From NCBI GenBank assembly GCA_964585635.1, contig CAZPEV010000156.1, positions 1-7,727 of the forward strand: a DNA stretch of 7,727 bases, written 5' to 3'. The notes beneath the pieces were generated by a model. That model saw only the letters and a list, made by a program, of their open reading frames with translations. It was not told the origin of the DNA and ran no database searches. The DNA is from CAZPEV01 sp964585635 (GTDB lineage: Bacteria; Zixibacteria; MSB-5A5; GN15; JAAZOE01). The position numbers were made by a program, and so were the translations under genes. This document shows, in pieces, positions 6,303 to 7,727 of the stretch (the stretch's first letter is position 1; every line of letters starts with the position of its first letter).

Positions 6303-6326
6303 TTGGCACACGAGAGCGTGCGCCAA
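6303..6326. repeat. 10-bp hairpin TTGGCACACG/CGTGCGCCAA
   Basis: Arms 6303-6312 and 6317-6326 pair at nine of ten positions (one A-C mismatch) around AGAG. It lies 20 nt before a larger hairpin at 6347-6389, so the two may belong to one structured element. Confidence 0.5.
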
Positions 6327-6346
6327 GCACGACAATATGTTGTAGG

Positions 6347-6389
6347 TCGTCGGGTTACATCGCCGCTTCGCGTCGGGGAGACCTGACGA
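6347..6389. repeat. Two-part imperfect hairpin in the intergenic region
   Basis: The outer arm TCGTCGGGTT (6347-6356) pairs with GACCTGACGA (6380-6389) over 10 bp with two G-T wobbles. Inside it, CGCCGC (6361-6366) pairs with GCGTCG (6370-6375) around TTC with one mismatch. The nested arrangement suggests a structured RNA or a dispersed palindromic repeat. No promoter or terminator that would define an RNA gene was found. Confidence 0.45.
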
Positions 6390-6659
6390 AACGGTGAAAA
6401 TGGACTTATGGGACAGCCTCTGGACATCTGCCACGCACTGATTTGTTCTCCTACTAAAAGGGAGCGGGGTGAGAATCTGCAGTGAAATGGTAGTGGTTTT
6501 GTGGTCAAATTGGCTGGTTCTTTGGAGTCGGCCCCGGTGAACGTGTAATGCATGTCCGCGATCTGCAAGTACTTACCCCCGGCGAGGGAATATTTATGAT
6601 ATGAAGATCATGACACCTGCGCACGCCGCCCCGACAGTGACAAATGGTAAAGGACGTAG

Positions 6660-6678
6660 GGGTCGGGTCACCCGACCC
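6660..6678. repeat. 19-nt palindrome GGGTCGGGT-C-ACCCGACCC
   Basis: Perfect 9-nt arms flank a single central C. As a hairpin it gives a 7-bp stem with a GTCAC loop. It lies 60 nt past the 3' end of the HNH gene and might mark a repeat boundary or act as a weak bidirectional terminator. No T-run is present on either side. Confidence 0.6.
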
Positions 6679-6709
6679 GGATTCTCTGCCTGGTGCCATT
6701 CGCCCACGT

Positions 6710-6730
6710 CAGAGCTGTGGGTCACGCGTT
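6710..6730 (+). repeat. Direct repeat flanking the HNH gene, left copy
   Basis: CAGAGCTGTGGGT is identical to 7633-7645, and the match extends to 21 nt with 19 identities (7633-7653). It ends eight bases before the HNH gene's stop codon. Confidence 0.65.
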
Positions 6731-6737
6731 ATGAGCT

Positions 6738-7451
6738 TTACTGCTCCCGGAAAAGTGTTCGCATTTCCTCTAAGCTGTAAGCAGGTATACGACAATGAAC
6801 TACAGCATGGCAATTTGGGCATACAGGGCGCAAATCAGCAATTGGGTCAACGACATACTCATTACCAATGTCAGACAGCTGACGAAGATGATGAACATGT
6901 ATATATCCAGAAGCCGCTTTCCCATATACTGCCTCAAAGTTGAATCCGCAAATATAGCAACTCGTGCCGTAATGCTCAATACACTGGCGACGCGCTATTG
7001 GATTGCGTTCGTATGCGTTTACCGCAATGTTACGAACCGCCCCCTCAAGTAAGTCAGCTGTATTTTCGATTTCCTCAGGCAATAGCTCTCCTTTTGCTGG
7101 GCCTTCCATTAGTGAGTCGTCTTGATCTGAAAGATTATCAATCACTTCGCCAGAATAGTTTGAAATGATTTCGAAGTGCCCCGGATCAACTGAGATGCGC
7201 GGATATTTATATTTCGGCTTCACCCCGAACCAAGCGCAATACACCTCGTACCGATTTTCACCCCTGACGAGTTGTGGAAGTTCGCTGACAAGTTCGAAAA
7301 CCCCAGCGAGTGGGCGGCATTTTCTGTATGTGGCACTTTGAACACGTATTGCCAATACCCCCTTTACATAACGCCATCTGGTGGGTTTAGCGTTTGGATG
7401 CGTACGGTATATATTATCACTGTCAGTCCAATTTGGATAATTAGCTGGCAT
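6738..7451 (-). CDS. HNH endonuclease
   Basis: This 237-residue protein has a complete C-terminal HNH nuclease domain (about 149-237): ERNPIARRQCIEHYGTSC, with zinc pair C165/C168, the catalytic IHVHHL (184-189, H187-H188), DLRPVCPNCHAVVH with the second zinc pair C211/C214, N213, H215 and H219. The RNP.AR..CIEHYG...C..CGF form is the one seen in stand-alone HNH enzymes of restriction or defence neighbourhoods (family knowledge). It should cut DNA using a metal ion. Residues 1-140 match no family I recognise and may bind DNA; their middle is acidic (DNLSDQDDSLMEGPAKGELLPEE). The start is well placed: GAGGTGG (complement of 7456-7462) lies four bases before the ATG. No methyltransferase or other partner is in the window. 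The gene is visibly AT-richer than its neighbours and lies between two 21-nt direct repeats, suggesting acquisition by transfer. A solitary restriction-like or mobile-element nuclease are both possible. Confidence 0.88.
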   Translation of the reverse strand: MPANYPNWTDSDNIYRTHPNAKPTRWRYVKGVLAIRVQSATYRKCRPLAGVFELVSELPQLVRGENRYEVYCAWFGVKPKYKYPRISVDPGHFEIISNYSGEVIDNLSDQDDSLMEGPAKGELLPEEIENTADLLEGAVRNIAVNAYERNPIARRQCIEHYGTSCYICGFNFEAVYGKAASGYIHVHHLRQLSDIGNEYVVDPIADLRPVCPNCHAVVHCRIPAYSLEEMRTLFREQ

Positions 7452-7469
7452 ATTGCCACCTCACAATAA

Positions 7470-7475
7470 TTTATA
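7470..7475 (-). promoter_or_regulatory. Possible -10 element of the HNH gene
   Basis: On the minus strand the sequence reads TATAAA, 18 nt before the start codon and just upstream of GAGGTGG. No convincing -35 box is found at the usual distance. A start this close would leave a very short leader. Confidence 0.25.
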
Positions 7476-7727
7476 GCCCGATAACGCTCTAGGTTAGTTA
7501 CCGCTGCCGATAGGGATGTCGGAGCACACGGGACACTATTCGTGGCTGGTACGCATCCTCGGGAGCGGCATCTTATTTCTTGGCATACCCTTGGTGCACA
7601 ATGTCGTTAGTCAAGCACATACCGGCCCAGAGCAGAGCTGTGGGTTACCCGTTTCGCGAAATCCTGCGACTACCGCCCTTGTATGTTGATTTCCGGATAA
7701 TCTTTATATTACAGCGGGCCGGGATGA
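7476..7727. other. Right-hand noncoding sequence
   Basis: No gene is supported in the last 250 nt. It contains the right copy of the 21-nt repeat. A short open stretch near 7540-7610 has no ribosome site and ends quickly. The last bases, TTTATATTACAGC and beyond, could be the upstream region of a gene outside the window. Confidence 0.4.
7633..7653 (+). repeat. Direct repeat flanking the HNH gene, right copy
   Basis: CAGAGCTGTGGGT followed by TACCCGTT matches the left copy (6710-6730) at 19 of 21 positions. The copies have the same orientation and enclose about 900 nt containing the HNH gene and its upstream region. Confidence 0.65.

Larger units (their letters stand above)
6134..6737. other. 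About 600 nt without a recognisable gene
   Basis: No frame on either strand shows a credible start, ribosome site and domain. The longest open frame, on the minus strand (6008-6568), runs through both 38-nt repeats and has the composition of noncoding sequence. A 43-codon stretch at 6255-6386 (+) reads somewhat protein-like (LISPKVYVLAHESVRQARQY) but has no ATG and ends at TGA, so it could at most be a gene remnant. The stretch holds the palindromes at 6303, 6347 and 6660 and one of the direct repeats flanking the HNH gene. Confidence 0.5.

Noticed and set aside
6255..6386. Protein-like 43-codon stretch on the plus strand
   Set aside because: It has no ATG or ribosome site, is bounded by stops, and its sequence forms the hairpins at 6303 and 6347. 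At most it is a remnant.
6008..6568. 186-residue minus-strand open frame
   Set aside because: Its C-terminal part is only the translation of the two 38-nt repeats, and the rest is low-information sequence.
7686..7710. Promoter TTGATT/TATATT near the right edge
   Set aside because: The spacer is only 13 nt, too short for a standard promoter, and no gene is visible downstream within the window.

Overview
The window looks like a fragment of an uncultured, moderately GC-rich bacterial genome with an outer membrane. A secreted protein ends in a type I dockerin of the GDAN..NVGDAVYIINYIFKGGPAP type. Together with thrombospondin type 3 and FG-GAP repeats and small outer-membrane proteins, this suggests a candidate-phylum bacterium such as Zixibacteria or another FCB-group lineage. 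That placement is inference from protein style, not a search result.

Layout. (1) 2-2608, + strand: one very large secreted repeat protein, open at the left edge. It carries 46-residue propeller-like repeats, seven thrombospondin type 3 units, an FG-GAP/VCBS region, an Fn3-like domain and a C-terminal dockerin. It is interrupted by an in-frame TAA at 482-484. A second suspicious patch near 1185-1272 suggests local frame damage. (2) 2609-2839: a GC-rich hairpin, a good intrinsic terminator, and a promoter-like pair overlapping the terminator tail. (3) 2840-3373: a GNAT N-acetyltransferase. (4) 3435-5711: a probable two-gene operon of a small outer-membrane beta-barrel protein and an exported protein that joins a seven-repeat WD40 domain to a CsgG-like domain. 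(5) 5712-6737: about 1 kb with no convincing gene, packed with palindromes, a 38-nt direct repeat and copies of a TTGGGTTCRTT motif. (6) 6738-7451, - strand: a complete HNH endonuclease, AT-richer than its neighbours and flanked by two near-identical 21-nt direct repeats. (7) 7452-7727: its upstream region and noncoding sequence.

The operon in (4) is the best functional unit. Both proteins have signal peptides. The first should sit in the outer membrane, while the second would place a propeller in the periplasm attached to a domain related to curli-secretion and flagellar-assembly lipoproteins. The rest looks like accessory sequence: a decaying or mis-assembled giant surface protein, a repeat-rich intergenic stretch and a solitary nuclease. 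No CRISPR array, rRNA or tRNA was found.
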